Below, one piece after another: positions 8,262 through 16,955 of a stretch of DNA of 64,000 bases. Position numbers and translations under genes: made by a program. Source of the stretch: Sphingobacterium puteale. Lineage in GTDB: Bacteria > Bacteroidota > Bacteroidia > Sphingobacteriales > Sphingobacteriaceae. Within the stretch, counting starts at the first letter, position 1; every line of letters begins with the position of its first letter. The notes beneath the pieces are model-generated. The model searched no databases. It had not been told where the DNA came from and worked only from the letters and a program-made list of their open reading frames with translations. The DNA is taken from assembly GCF_003627955.1 (NCBI RefSeq), contig NZ_RBWS01000026.1:47381-111380 (forward strand), given 5' to 3'.

Positions 8262-8670
8262 CATGCTCTTGACCTATGCAAGCGAGTATTAAATGGGATT
8301 CGTACGATATTAATCCTTCTTGGGATTTTTATGGTGGTGGTGAAATTGCTGCAACAGCCAAAGAATCAGCTCTATTTTTCCAATATCTATTTGATGGAAA
8401 AATCATTCAGGACAAACAGATTCTGGAAGCAATGCATACCTACGTTTTACCTTCAGATCAATCCAAATACTGTTTGGGACTTTATCACTTTGATATGGGG
8501 TTCAATGCTTATTACCATTTAAGTTGGTGGGGAACTGATGTTATTTATTCTCCGAATCTGATGCTACAATTACGGTTTTTACATTACAAAAAAACTTTCA
8601 ACATATTATTAATCCCTTTATAGGAAGGGAATTTCAAAAGTTATTGATTACTAAAACAGTGCTAAAATAG
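8262..8670 (+). pseudogene. serine beta-lactamase-like hydrolase, C-terminal fragment
   Basis: Reads ASIKWDSYDINPSWDFYGGG, EIAATAKESALFFQYLFDGK, then YCLGLYHFDMGFNAYYHLSWWGTDVIY. A frameshift near 8550 restores SDATITVFTLQK and INPFIGREFQKLL up to TAG 8668-8670. This is the end of a class C beta-lactamase/penicillin-binding-protein-like serine hydrolase: the G..GG loop, LFF..LF.GK and the YYH.G.WGT region near the KTG-equivalent box. The SxxK and YxN parts are missing. Not functional. The 350 bp after it, up to 9023, show nothing convincing. Confidence 0.6.
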
Positions 8671-9023
8671 AGAGTTATACTTATTTAAGAATTATGCAAA
8701 TTAAAAGGAATAAATATTAAAAGCTTATTTTCTAATATGAACAATTGCTCTCTTCTTTCGCTATGATCAATTTTCTTTGGTATAAAATCAGTATTTTGGT
8801 TGAGCATTATTGATGCAATCAAATCATCGATAAGCCAGCGTATCAAAAAATAGTTGGGAAAATATCTCGCAGGAGGGTTACTGATAAAATGATCATAATG
8901 AATTTTAAAAATGATTCTTTTTATTGGAAGAGCAAAAAGAAAGATCATTATTGAAAAAGGTTATAGGTGTGTAAGATAACAACAGATAAACAAGACGAAT
9001 TAAAAGAAAGAGAAAATTGCCCG

Positions 9024-9605
9024 ATGATTGATGTATTTAAAAATTACCTGTTCTTAACAGGAGCACTCTCAGCCGAGGAGATCAACTTTTCTGTGAATTT
9101 CTTCAAACCGATCAGCTTGAAGAAGGGAGATTTTTTTATTCGTGAGGGTGATACCTGCCGTTATATTGGATTCATTGCTTGTGGTGCCATAAAGGCGTAT
9201 GCTATTGACAGAGAAGGAAAAGAAAATATAACCTGCTTCAAGTTTGAAAATGAATTTGCTACCTCGTTTCCTGAATTTGCGGCGCAGGAAAAATCCAGAA
9301 GGAGTATCAGGGTTATCGAAGATAGTATAATCTATGGAATAAGCTATCCGGACTATCTGCATCTGCTTGATCAGGTTACCGCTTGGAACGGTATCATAAA
9401 ATCGGTTATGGAGCGGGAGTATGGCCAAAAGGAGCTTTACCTGCTGAATTACAATAATAAGTCGGCTGCGGATAAATACTGCCATGTCTTGATGCACGAA
9501 CCGATGCTCGTCCGGCGTATAGCGACACAAGATCTGGCCTCATACCTGGGTATCACGCAACGGTCGCTTACCCGGGCCAAAGGACAATTGCATAGACCGA
9601 AATAA
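9024..9605 (+). CDS. Crp/Fnr-family transcriptional regulator
   Basis: About 193 aa from ATG 9024 (an upstream alternative at 8967 adds 19 unconserved residues). The cyclic-nucleotide-binding-like beta-roll starts LKKGDFFIREGDTCRYIGFIACG, followed by a long dimerisation helix. The C-terminal HTH contains TQDLASYLGITQRSLTRAK. No Fe-S cysteine cluster pattern is seen, and the cAMP-contact Arg/Ser pair is not conserved, as is usual for these short Bacteroidota regulators. The C-terminus is short. It directly precedes a metallo-beta-lactamase-fold gene on the same strand with a dyad in between, so control of that gene is likely (inference). Confidence 0.88.
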   Translation: MIDVFKNYLFLTGALSAEEINFSVNFFKPISLKKGDFFIREGDTCRYIGFIACGAIKAYAIDREGKENITCFKFENEFATSFPEFAAQEKSRRSIRVIEDSIIYGISYPDYLHLLDQVTAWNGIIKSVMEREYGQKELYLLNYNNKSAADKYCHVLMHEPMLVRRIATQDLASYLGITQRSLTRAKGQLHRPK

Positions 9606-9609
9606 TTAT

Positions 9610-9653
9610 AGGACAAATGTCCTTATACAGTCCGGGGCAGCGATGTAGATTTG
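9610..9653 (+). promoter_or_regulatory. promoter/operator before the MBL-fold gene
   Basis: Dyad AGGACA-AA-TGTCCT at 9610-9623 lies 22 bp upstream of a TAGATTTG box (9646-9653). The latter matches the TAnnTTTG -7 consensus and is 12 bp from the ATG. The dyad is the best candidate for binding by the adjacent Crp/Fnr protein. Confidence 0.45.
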
Positions 9654-9665
9654 CAAAAAAAATAT

Positions 9666-10346
9666 ATGTTACGTCAAATTGCTCCCGAGGTGGTTCAGAT
9701 TTCACTCATGCCACGAAACAGTATTAACTGCTATATTATCGAAGGTGTATTGATAGATTCCGGAATACGAAGTTCATATAAGACTGTCAAGAAAGCCCTC
9801 GAGAAAATACCCGTTTACCAACATATTCTTACGCATGCGCATGCGGATCACCAGGGCTGTAGCGATCAGCTATGCGAAGAGTTTTCTATCCCCTTGCTCT
9901 GCCATCCTGACGAAATTTTTAGGACCGAAACGGGTATGGTAACCAAGGATTATCCTAGGCCGCAACATTGGATGGCAAAGTTTCAACAAAAGTATTGGGC
10001 GGGTCAGGGACATCAAGTCCAACGGACAATTGTTGAAAATGATAAGATCGGAAACTTTCAGGTCATTGAGACTCCTGGACATTCGGCAGGTCATATCTCA
10101 TTATTCCGTGAGCGAGATGGTGTACTTATCATTGGCGATGCAGCGATAAATATGAATTTGCTTACAACAAAGACCGGTCTACGGCTTCCACCAGGTTTAT
10201 TCACCACGGATCAACAGCGCAATATCAAATCGCTCCAGAAACTGTCAAAACTGAATCCCGCTATTATCTGTTTCGGTCACGGACCAATCATGGTAAATAA
10301 AAACCGAAAGTTTGAGCAATTTGTGGCTAAATGCAGTGGGCTTTAA
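9666..10346 (+). CDS. metallo-beta-lactamase-fold hydrolase
   Basis: 226 aa from ATG 9666 (a TTG at 9651 is the alternative). The zinc motif THAHADH places H57, H59, D61 and H62. Further ligands follow in TPGHSAGHIS (His), IIGDAA (Asp) and CFGHGP (His), giving a complete dinuclear site. Glyoxalase-II/lactonase-like MBL proteins of this size hydrolyse thioesters, lactones or other small substrates; the substrate cannot be read from sequence. No signal peptide, so cytoplasmic. It follows a Crp/Fnr regulator 60 bp upstream and is probably its regulated partner. Confidence 0.88.
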   Translation: MLRQIAPEVVQISLMPRNSINCYIIEGVLIDSGIRSSYKTVKKALEKIPVYQHILTHAHADHQGCSDQLCEEFSIPLLCHPDEIFRTETGMVTKDYPRPQHWMAKFQQKYWAGQGHQVQRTIVENDKIGNFQVIETPGHSAGHISLFRERDGVLIIGDAAINMNLLTTKTGLRLPPGLFTTDQQRNIKSLQKLSKLNPAIICFGHGPIMVNKNRKFEQFVAKCSGL

Positions 10347-11093
10347 TTCTACGTAATTTGGTATTGACCTTTCAGAATAGAGCATATAGGGGAAAGAAGA
10401 AATTTCTGAAACAGATAAAGACTTGAGCAAATACTCATTGGATACTATGGCTGCCGCATATTCCGCAGATTAGGTGATATAAAAAATCGAAGAAGAATTT
10501 CTCGGGACAGCCGCAAAATAACTATTCTTACCTAAATCAAGTTGTGCTATTTTATTCAAACTGATGATTTTAATTTTTCAAAAAGAAGGGACGAAATCAC
10601 TAAATGTAATCTGCTGTTCGTCAGTCTTATAACGTAAAAAAAGAACAGTTTTTATTGTTTAATTGAAATAATCACACCCAGTTTAACTATTTTTCTGCTG
10701 ATTCCGAATTCTCAACTTTTAAAAGACCTGTTTTGTGGTTGAGCGGCAATACCTCATAAACATATTTTTCTATCTTGAGGCTATGTATTCATGCTAAATT
10801 TGAGCAGACTATTTTGTACCTTGATACGATGTAATCGCTGTAGTAACCGGAGAAATATTCTGGAGTAGAGGAGTAGATAAATGTCTGACATTAGTTATTG
10901 TCTGAAATTATGACCATTTAACATGATATTGATTAAACACCTACATATGCTTCTGTTGGATGCAGTATAATTCCCGCCGACTGAAGGACGTCTTTGCCCG
11001 AGAGGATTTCAACGTATTTCGATTAATCGGTCGATAATCAAAGGGACGGGAATGTTTACATTCTGTTTATGCGAAAACGAACTTTTCTATTTA
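10347..11093. other. intergenic, degraded sequence
   Basis: About 750 bp without an intact gene. A short frame near 10428-10520 (YSLDTMAAAYSAD followed by stop codons and KIEEEFLGTAAK) looks like the tail of a decayed protein, but I cannot name the family. Nothing else is supported. Confidence 0.4.
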
Positions 11094-11122
11094 TTGAAAA
11101 ACCAATCTTTCCTGTAATTTTG
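11094..11122 (+). promoter_or_regulatory. Bacteroidota-type promoter
   Basis: TTG at 11094-11096, an 18-bp spacer and TAATTTTG at 11115-11122 match the -33/-7 pattern (TTG, TAnnTTTG) used by the Bacteroidota primary sigma factor. It is 36 bp from the start codon of the following regulator. Confidence 0.6.
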
Positions 11123-11158
11123 CAGGTGAAAAACAAATGAGTTAACAGATTTAATCGT

Positions 11159-11740
11159 ATGGATCATCAATCTATTATAGAAAGTATTAATAAACATATA
11201 GCTCTCAGTGAGAATGAATTGCTGATCTTCCTGTCTTCATTAAAGAGAAAAAAAATAGACCGAAAGTCCTTAATTCTGGCTCAGGGGCAGGTATGTGAAT
11301 ACATCTATTTTGTTGAGTCAGGTGCCTTACGGGCATTCTACCTTGATGAATCTGGTAAAGAATCAACTATTATGTTTGCTATTAAAGATTGGTGGGTAAC
11401 CGATATGTACTGTTTTATTAATCAAAAACCGTCCATGTTAATGATTGAAGCAATTGAAGACAGCTTGGTTTATCAATTGAAAAAAACTGATCTGGATGAC
11501 CTATATATAAATGTACCTCAATTTGAAAAGCTCTTTAGAATTTTGATGCAGAATGCCTATATTAGGGAGCAATTGCGTGTTATCGACAATCTTTCGCTGT
11601 CAGCAGAAGAGCGCTATGAAATTTTTATCAACAAATATCCTGAAGTAGCTCATAAAGTAAAACAGAAACAAATAGCTTCCTATCTAGGCATAACTGCCGA
11701 GTTTTTAAGTATGATAAAAAATAAAAAAGCAAAGACTTAA
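11159..11740 (+). CDS. Crp/Fnr-family transcriptional regulator
   Basis: 193 aa. The beta-roll segment is LILAQGQVCEYIYFVESGALRAFYLDESGKE, with DWWVTDMYCF typical of the short Bacteroidota Crp subgroup. The C-terminal HTH is KQKQIASYLGITAEFLSMIK. No cysteine cluster. The effector is unknown. A good promoter lies 36 bp upstream. The next gene on the same strand, 65 bp downstream, is a DUF4406-type nucleotide-metabolism-like gene, possibly co-transcribed. Confidence 0.88.
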   Translation: MDHQSIIESINKHIALSENELLIFLSSLKRKKIDRKSLILAQGQVCEYIYFVESGALRAFYLDESGKESTIMFAIKDWWVTDMYCFINQKPSMLMIEAIEDSLVYQLKKTDLDDLYINVPQFEKLFRILMQNAYIREQLRVIDNLSLSAEERYEIFINKYPEVAHKVKQKQIASYLGITAEFLSMIKNKKAKT

Positions 11741-11805
11741 AGTAGTTTATTTTTTTTGTAGCTAAAGGGTCGTTAATTCGCATTCATAAACTAATATTTT
11801 AAAAA

Positions 11806-12168
11806 ATGCTTATACTAATTGCAGGGCCTTACCGAGGCGGGACAAATGACGACCCACTATTGATAAAAAAAAATCTTGAAAAGCTTGAAGAGTTCGCTTT
11901 GGACATTTTCAATAGAGGTCATGTCCCTTTAGTAGGCGAATGGATCGCACTTCCATTGATTCAGTTGGCCGGCTCAGAAAAGATTGGCGATGAACAATGG
12001 GAGAGAATTCAGTATCCAGTTGCCCATCGGATCCTGGAAAAATGCGATGCAGTTCTTCGCATTCAGGGTGAATCTAAAGGGGCAGATCAAGATGTAAAGA
12101 TAGCTAAAGAAAGAGGTTTAAAAATATATTATCACATCGATGAAATTCCCGGCGTAGAACTGTCTTAA
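11806..12168 (+). CDS. DUF4406-type protein, nucleoside 2-deoxyribosyltransferase-like
   Basis: 120 aa of the small Rossmann-like fold used by nucleoside 2-deoxyribosyltransferases and YtoQ-like proteins. Visible features: MLILIAGPYRGGTNDD at the N-terminus (A-G-P-Y/phosphate loop), GHVPLVGEWIALPLIQL, and CDAVLRIQGESKGADQDVKIAKERG, where the SKGADQD motif lies at the expected active-site loop. Function in vivo is unknown; release of nucleobases from modified nucleosides would fit the fold. It follows a Crp/Fnr gene and converges on phzF over a shared terminator. Confidence 0.75.
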   Translation: MLILIAGPYRGGTNDDPLLIKKNLEKLEEFALDIFNRGHVPLVGEWIALPLIQLAGSEKIGDEQWERIQYPVAHRILEKCDAVLRIQGESKGADQDVKIAKERGLKIYYHIDEIPGVELS

Positions 12169-12244
12169 ACGAATAGATCATCAAAAACATTAAATTTTAT
12201 TGTAATTAGGAACTGTTATGATTAAATTTTGCTGACGGAAAAGA

Positions 12245-12276
12245 AAAATACAGGAGCCAATCGACACCTGTATTTT
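12245..12276. terminator. bidirectional terminator between convergent genes
   Basis: AAAATACAGG and CCTGTATTTT make a perfect 10-bp stem with a 12-nt loop. The right side continues TTTTCTTTTT on plus, and the left continues TTTTTCTTTT on minus. It serves both the DUF4406 gene and phzF. Confidence 0.8.
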
Positions 12277-12353
12277 CTTTTTGGAGCTGGTGACTTTTAA
12301 AATTGATATGTTTTTATCAATCTTCAGCTGCTGTAGTTCCAATGCAAAGCATG

Positions 12354-13142
12354 TTATTCGGTCCAAATGAGTCCCTGGGAATAGGTACGGGCTTTACCTG
12401 CCACAATTACTCTTTCTTTTTTGTTTTCGCAATAAAGTTGCCCCTCTCTTTCAGACAGTTGACGAGAGAAAAGCGTGTCGTTTCCTAATCTTGATGCCCA
12501 GAACGGAATAAGGGAACAATAAGCAGAACCAGTAACCGGATCTTCAAGTATCGTTGATTGCGGCGTAAAATATCTTGATACAAAATCACTGTCGGTCCCA
12601 GCTGCCGTGACTACAACACCTCCCGGATCAAGATTGATCAGATCAAAAATTGATCTTTCAATTGTGATGTTTTTGATCTCTTCCTCGGATTCGTATACCA
12701 AAACATAATCCCTTGATTTAAAAACTTCTTTAGGTTGAATGTTGAGAGACCTTTTAATTACATCAGGGAGAGTCGATGGCTGGGCCAATCTTGATGGAAA
12801 ATCCATATAATAAACGCCGTCCTTTATATCAACTGTTAATTCTCCGACTAGAGTTTCAAAAATAATTCTGCTTTTTTGATAGTTCAGGTGCTTGACCAAA
12901 CAATGAGCGGTTGCCAGGGTTGCATGGCCACATAAATCCATTTCAATTTCAGGTGTAAACCATCTTAGATGGATTGTATCGCCATTGTCTATGAAAAAGG
13001 CTGTTTCTGCCACAGCATTTTCGCGCGTAATTTTAAACAGGATCTCATCGGGTAACCAATTTTTTAAAGGCACTACACAGGCTGGGTTTCCCCGGAAAAC
13101 TTCCTCTGTAAAGGAATCTATCTGATATAATTCTAACTTCAT
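12354..13142 (-). CDS. PhzF-family isomerase/epimerase
   Basis: 262 aa with two DapF-like halves. Seen: FRGNPACVVP near residues 16-25, the catalytic Glu46 in AVAETAFF, CGHATLATAH (H73), and FTPQSTILEDPVTGSAYCSL with the conserved EDPVTGSA loop. PhzF isomerises dihydro-hydroxyanthranilate in phenazine synthesis, but most stand-alone homologues act in unknown isomerisations. No phenazine genes are nearby, so the substrate is open. TACCTTTG on minus (13173-13166), about 24 bp from the ATG, fits a -7 box. Confidence 0.9.
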   Translation of the reverse strand: MKLELYQIDSFTEEVFRGNPACVVPLKNWLPDEILFKITRENAVAETAFFIDNGDTIHLRWFTPEIEMDLCGHATLATAHCLVKHLNYQKSRIIFETLVGELTVDIKDGVYYMDFPSRLAQPSTLPDVIKRSLNIQPKEVFKSRDYVLVYESEEEIKNITIERSIFDLINLDPGGVVVTAAGTDSDFVSRYFTPQSTILEDPVTGSAYCSLIPFWASRLGNDTLFSRQLSEREGQLYCENKKERVIVAGKARTYSQGLIWTE

Positions 13143-13231
13143 TATTGATAAATTTCGATCGTTTGCAAAGGTAACTCAATTCCTGAAAATTACCTCGGTC
13201 TTTGTCCTGTGGGGAAACTAAAAGGGATAAT

Positions 13232-14317
13232 TTATTGTTCAGCCTTTTTGTGCATCAGTTCTTTTAGTCCAAACTGGTAACTGAAGGGAAGCCGTTGTAT
13301 ATGGTCGATACGAATTATAAATCCGTTCTGTTTAACATGAGTAAAAAGTAAGTGACTGTCGTAAGAAATTTCAATAGGTTGTAACAATTCGACCGCTTTA
13401 CTTGTTCTGCCTACAGCAGCATACTCTAATTCTCCATTTGGAGTAAACCTTTTGATAAGGAAATTGCCATGAGATACGGGGCGTATACTAAACCAAGCTC
13501 CTTCACCTACACCACCGAGATATTGTGCATCATGGGGTACAGTTGCCGGTCTAAAAGAGAAAATCATCGAGCCAATGGCATCATCCTTGGGTAAAAGCTT
13601 TGCTTCCTTTAACTTTACATTGTCTCTGAGATTTTTCAGAAAAAAAATGAGGGACTGAAAGCGATTCATTTTAAAATGTTTCAAACCTTGTTTTCTTGTA
13701 TATGAATATATCATCCGATCGGGAGCGACGTTAACCACATTGCTAATCGGACTTGCTTTGACTGTTTCGGGAAGGTTGATGCTGTGCGCCCAATTGTAGC
13801 GTTTGGACGAGCGCCTGAGCATGCGCGCGACAAAGCGCGAACAGTTATTATTGCTCGGGGATACTGCACCGTATGGACAACTTCCTTGGCGTACACATTC
13901 GTCACCATATGTTTTGGCGAGCATAAAATTGATATCATGCGCGATGGAAAAGTAAAGGGTACCTTCTCCGTTAAAGGCTGTCTTTAATACCTCAAACTGT
14001 TCTACAATTTCTAAGATGTTGTCAATATGGCTTTGTCTAAAAGTCGCTTTGAGGTTAATATCCAAACGAGGGTCAGAAAATTTAGAGCGTGCCCGTCCGC
14101 ATCCTCGAGGCGTTATATAACGCCCAAAGTCATAATACAGCATTTCACCCGTTTCCCGTTCAATGATAACGATACCAGTGTGTCCAACTTTAAAGTTTAA
14201 ATTTTTTACGATACCTATTTTCTTAAAAAACATCATCCATTTTTCATCTCCACGAATTGTTGTACTGGGCCATGTTAATATAAGGGCTATATCGTTGTAA
14301 GTTATATCTGACTGCAT
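13232..14317 (-). CDS. permuted papain/NlpC-like protein (DUF6695-type), unknown function
   Basis: 361 aa without signal peptide. The N-terminal half has KVGHTGIVIIERETGEMLYYDFGRYITPRG, then GRAR and DPRLDINL. Further on NNNCSRFVARML is a Cys at the start of a helix. A His-containing strand before the Cys helix is the arrangement of circularly permuted NlpC/P60 (YiiX-like) cysteine hydrolases, so a thiol amidase or acyl-ester hydrolase is plausible (inference). The C-terminal part (residues ~225-361) is beta-rich and resembles proteins annotated DUF6695, which I name cautiously. It is the last gene of the minus-strand envelope block. Confidence 0.6.
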   Translation of the reverse strand: MQSDITYNDIALILTWPSTTIRGDEKWMMFFKKIGIVKNLNFKVGHTGIVIIERETGEMLYYDFGRYITPRGCGRARSKFSDPRLDINLKATFRQSHIDNILEIVEQFEVLKTAFNGEGTLYFSIAHDINFMLAKTYGDECVRQGSCPYGAVSPSNNNCSRFVARMLRRSSKRYNWAHSINLPETVKASPISNVVNVAPDRMIYSYTRKQGLKHFKMNRFQSLIFFLKNLRDNVKLKEAKLLPKDDAIGSMIFSFRPATVPHDAQYLGGVGEGAWFSIRPVSHGNFLIKRFTPNGELEYAAVGRTSKAVELLQPIEISYDSHLLFTHVKQNGFIIRIDHIQRLPFSYQFGLKELMHKKAEQ

Positions 14318-14377
14318 GGGGCTTAACTTGGAAATAGTGTTCAGTGTAACCGAAATTTTGCTAAATGATTTTCAGTG

Positions 14378-14788
14378 CTATTTGACAAATAGTTTCAAGT
14401 CTTCGCACCAAAGAAAAAAACGTGTCAACTCAAGTTGGCTCAACTCTTTAAAATGAAATATTTTATGCGGAAAAGGAACAACATTACAGTAAACTCCATT
14501 TATTGAAAAAAATAGTACAAACTTTTTATTTAGGATATTATTTTCTTGAGTGTCTTCAGGCTGTATTTTTTTTTCATAGCTAAAAAAAGATTCCATCAGG
14601 TCATTGCTACAATTTAAAAAGATTATACATTCACATCGATCCGTAATATCCTGATATTCCCCGGGGTTATCCAGACCCGTACGGACATATATTTCGTTAC
14701 CATTATTCCATAAAAATTCCGCAATGTTGTCAATTAATGCCTGCAGTTGTCGCCCTTTATCTTTGATCAATAAATATTTCATTTTCAA
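14378..14788 (-). CDS. hypothetical protein, 136 aa
   Basis: Starts MKMKYLLIKDKGRQLQALI and has an IIFLNCSNDLMESFF segment and a C-terminal FFLWCEDLKLFVK. It looks like a small cytosolic alpha/beta protein; the strand-loop-strand start and TDRCECIIFLNCS recall TIR-like or nucleotide-binding folds, but not strongly enough to name. It sits between the 32-aa membrane peptide (30 bp) and the papain-like gene (60 bp), all minus strand, so it is likely part of the same operon. Confidence 0.6.
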   Translation of the reverse strand: MKMKYLLIKDKGRQLQALIDNIAEFLWNNGNEIYVRTGLDNPGEYQDITDRCECIIFLNCSNDLMESFFSYEKKIQPEDTQENNILNKKFVLFFSINGVYCNVVPFPHKIFHFKELSQLELTRFFLWCEDLKLFVK

Positions 14789-14818
14789 TACTCTTTATTA
14801 AATAGGTTGCATGTCAAA

Positions 14819-14917
14819 TCAGTCCTCAAAAACTACTTTGATAAAAAAGATTCCGCTTATAATTAAGCATGTAATTACCACTATTGCAATCGCTAGCATA
14901 TAGAACAGTATACTCAT
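14819..14917 (-). CDS. small single-pass membrane peptide, 32 aa
   Basis: ATG at 14917 overlaps the TGA stop of the upstream acyltransferase gene in an ATGA junction, a classic translational-coupling layout. The 32 codons read MSILFYMLAIAIVVITC, LIISGIFFIKVVFED, stop: about 24 hydrophobic residues followed by a short charged tail. This is a typical small bitopic membrane protein. No homologue is recognised. The ATGA overlap, complete hydrophobic helix and position between two same-strand genes support it as a real gene too short for routine calling. Confidence 0.6.
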   Translation of the reverse strand: MSILFYMLAIAIVVITCLIISGIFFIKVVFED

Positions 14918-15789
14918 CGCTTCCAGCGCTTATGTGTCCATAACCAACCATAGGGCTCTTCCTTAATATTTTCCGTTAGGAGGTCAATGTACTTTTGCGT
15001 TATTTCTCCGTCCTTTGTAAGTTCTGCATTGGAACATATCAGTAGGCAGGCAATTTTGTAACTTCCCTTTGATAATTGTGTAATATGCAGATAGATCACG
15101 GCCGTACGTGCCTTACGGGCTAATTTTTCCATACCGGAAAAAAAATAAGTTTGCTGGTTCAAAAAATGAAATTTATATCTTTCGTCTTCTGTTCGCGGAC
15201 TTTGGTCTGCCAGAAAAAGATAGACGGCAGGGGCTGAGGTATCAGACAGTACATGGCGAACAGCCCGGCCATCAGCAAGCAACTTCATACCAAAACGCGA
15301 CCTTATTTTAATCATTAGCTTGTCCATGATTACCGACCGAAGAGGTCTGTAAATGGCATATAGTTCATGATGTATTTTATAGGGCATGAAATTTAATATT
15401 TCCCAATTGCCACAGTGTCCTAAACAGGCAATTACCTTCTTTCCCGAATTGATGTACTGATCCATCACCTCCAGATTCTCAAATATTATTTTTTTTTCAA
15501 GCACTTCCGGCGGGGCTGAGATACTTTTTATCATTTCAGCAAAATAGGCGAGAAAGCAAACATAAAATTTTTTTACAATAGCATGCACTTCGCCATATCG
15601 CATGTTGGAAAACGAACGGGCAACGTTTTGAACGACTATATGCTTCCTATATCCGATCAAGTGATATGCAATAAAAAAGGTGAAGGAAGCCATCGCATAT
15701 AGTAATCGCTGGGGCAACAAACTTATGGCATAGATAAAGACATAGATAATCTGGAATGCAACTGTCTGAAAAGCTTGCTTCATTTTCAT
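14914..15789 (-). CDS. LpxL/HtrB-like lysophospholipid or lipid A acyltransferase
   Basis: 291 aa. N-terminal membrane anchor (FQIIYVFIYAISLLPQRLLY), then the acyltransferase motif LGHCGNWE around residues 123-130, the AIYRPL block, and LADQSPR at 193-199. It ends WLWTHKRWKR, the canonical LpxL C-terminus. The family moves acyl chains from acyl-ACP to lipid A or other lysolipids at the inner membrane; Bacteroidota also use relatives for ornithine/glycine lipids or aryl-polyene clusters. The start is 3 bp after the upstream barrel gene stop, and its stop overlaps the small membrane peptide. Confidence 0.88.
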   Translation of the reverse strand: MKMKQAFQTVAFQIIYVFIYAISLLPQRLLYAMASFTFFIAYHLIGYRKHIVVQNVARSFSNMRYGEVHAIVKKFYVCFLAYFAEMIKSISAPPEVLEKKIIFENLEVMDQYINSGKKVIACLGHCGNWEILNFMPYKIHHELYAIYRPLRSVIMDKLMIKIRSRFGMKLLADGRAVRHVLSDTSAPAVYLFLADQSPRTEDERYKFHFLNQQTYFFSGMEKLARKARTAVIYLHITQLSKGSYKIACLLICSNAELTKDGEITQKYIDLLTENIKEEPYGWLWTHKRWKR

Positions 15790-15792
15790 GGA

Positions 15793-16713
15793 TTAAAATT
15801 TCATTTTTATACCAATGGATCCATAAGGAGAGACCGAAAAATGATAGTCATTCTCACTTGAAAACACACCCTTAAGCGTTCTGTCACTATAGGATGCAGG
15901 ACGGTATAGGTTCAGTCCCGCCATGGCCGTCATGGATAATCCTTTTTTGCCAAGCTTTAATTCAGGACGGAATCCTGTAACGATATATTGGTGGGAAAAT
16001 ATCACATCCTTGCCTTCTTTTTTCATTAGAGCAGCCTGTCCATTCATCTCGAGCGCATATGCCAATTTGAGTTTATCATTGATCTGATAGCCTGCCGACA
16101 ACTCAAGCCCTTCGATCACTTCAACATTTATATCATATTTCCCCTGGAGCTTCCATTTGACGTAAACGGCGGGAAACAACATTGGATAGCCCAACGTGCT
16201 ATTGATTGCCGCACCACCACCGATATCCAGATTGGGGTTCAGATGACGGATAAAAACAAGCCCGCCGCTTGCGAGTACGTTTTTAAAAGTAATCTTCGAA
16301 AAATCAGTAGTGGGAGCAAATATGCCTACGCCCGCACTTGCTCGGATAGACCAGTTATCATTCAAGGGGCGTAAATGGTAAACGCCTAGCTGCAAGTTCA
16401 TAATTTCGGATACCATTTGCTGCGCGAAATTCCGGTTTTTTAAAGAAACATAAGCCCCTCCAAAACCGATTCCCCAAGCTGTCGGGCGATTTTTCTCATT
16501 TAATTTTATAGATAGAGGCATACTGAATGAGCCTTGGTAAACCATAGCCGAACCTTTGGCATTACCAATTTTTTCCCGGGGTTTATCACCCGGAGGCAAA
16601 TAATAGTAGCCCGAATTGCCGATGTATTCTGCCCTAAAAGACAGCTGCTGTGCTTTCGATTTTAGCGAAAACAACATAATGAATGTTGCTAGAAATAATA
16701 TTATTGACTTCAC
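15793..16713 (-). CDS. outer-membrane beta-barrel protein, DUF6268-like
   Basis: 306 aa with a cleavable signal peptide (SIILFLATFIMLFSLKSKAQ). Alternating amphipathic strands throughout (WGIGFGGAYVSLK, SIRASAGVGIFAP, NLDIGGGAAINSTLGYP, LELSAGYQINDKLKLAYALE) and a C-terminal SPYGSIGIKMKF ending in Phe for BAM recognition. The content resembles DUF6268 barrels. Function unknown: porin-like or lipid/lipopolysaccharide related. It is followed immediately by the acyltransferase, which suggests a joint role in outer-membrane lipid make-up (inference). Confidence 0.78.
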   Translation of the reverse strand: MKSIILFLATFIMLFSLKSKAQQLSFRAEYIGNSGYYYLPPGDKPREKIGNAKGSAMVYQGSFSMPLSIKLNEKNRPTAWGIGFGGAYVSLKNRNFAQQMVSEIMNLQLGVYHLRPLNDNWSIRASAGVGIFAPTTDFSKITFKNVLASGGLVFIRHLNPNLDIGGGAAINSTLGYPMLFPAVYVKWKLQGKYDINVEVIEGLELSAGYQINDKLKLAYALEMNGQAALMKKEGKDVIFSHQYIVTGFRPELKLGKKGLSMTAMAGLNLYRPASYSDRTLKGVFSSENDYHFSVSPYGSIGIKMKF

Positions 16714-16955
16714 GATTTTAAAATTTTATGTAAATGTTTTTGCTCTATTTTTGAACAAAAGAATAATGCAAGCTGTAAAACAGAAAGCTGTTAACCACGG
16801 ATTTTAGAATCGACAGGATGAGATCAAGAATAGAGAGAACGAAATAAATTTTAAAGTGCGCCTCATTCCTGAATCTATTAGTTACCGGAAGTCTGCTATC
16901 TTATGGTAAAGGTCCGGACCCCGGTACTAAACTGTCTGTTGTAGCTCGTGATTAT

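Noticed and set aside
16915..16925. Short palindrome GGTCCGGACC downstream of the small porin gene
   Set aside because: Ten bases only, no T-tract and not near a promoter; could be chance.
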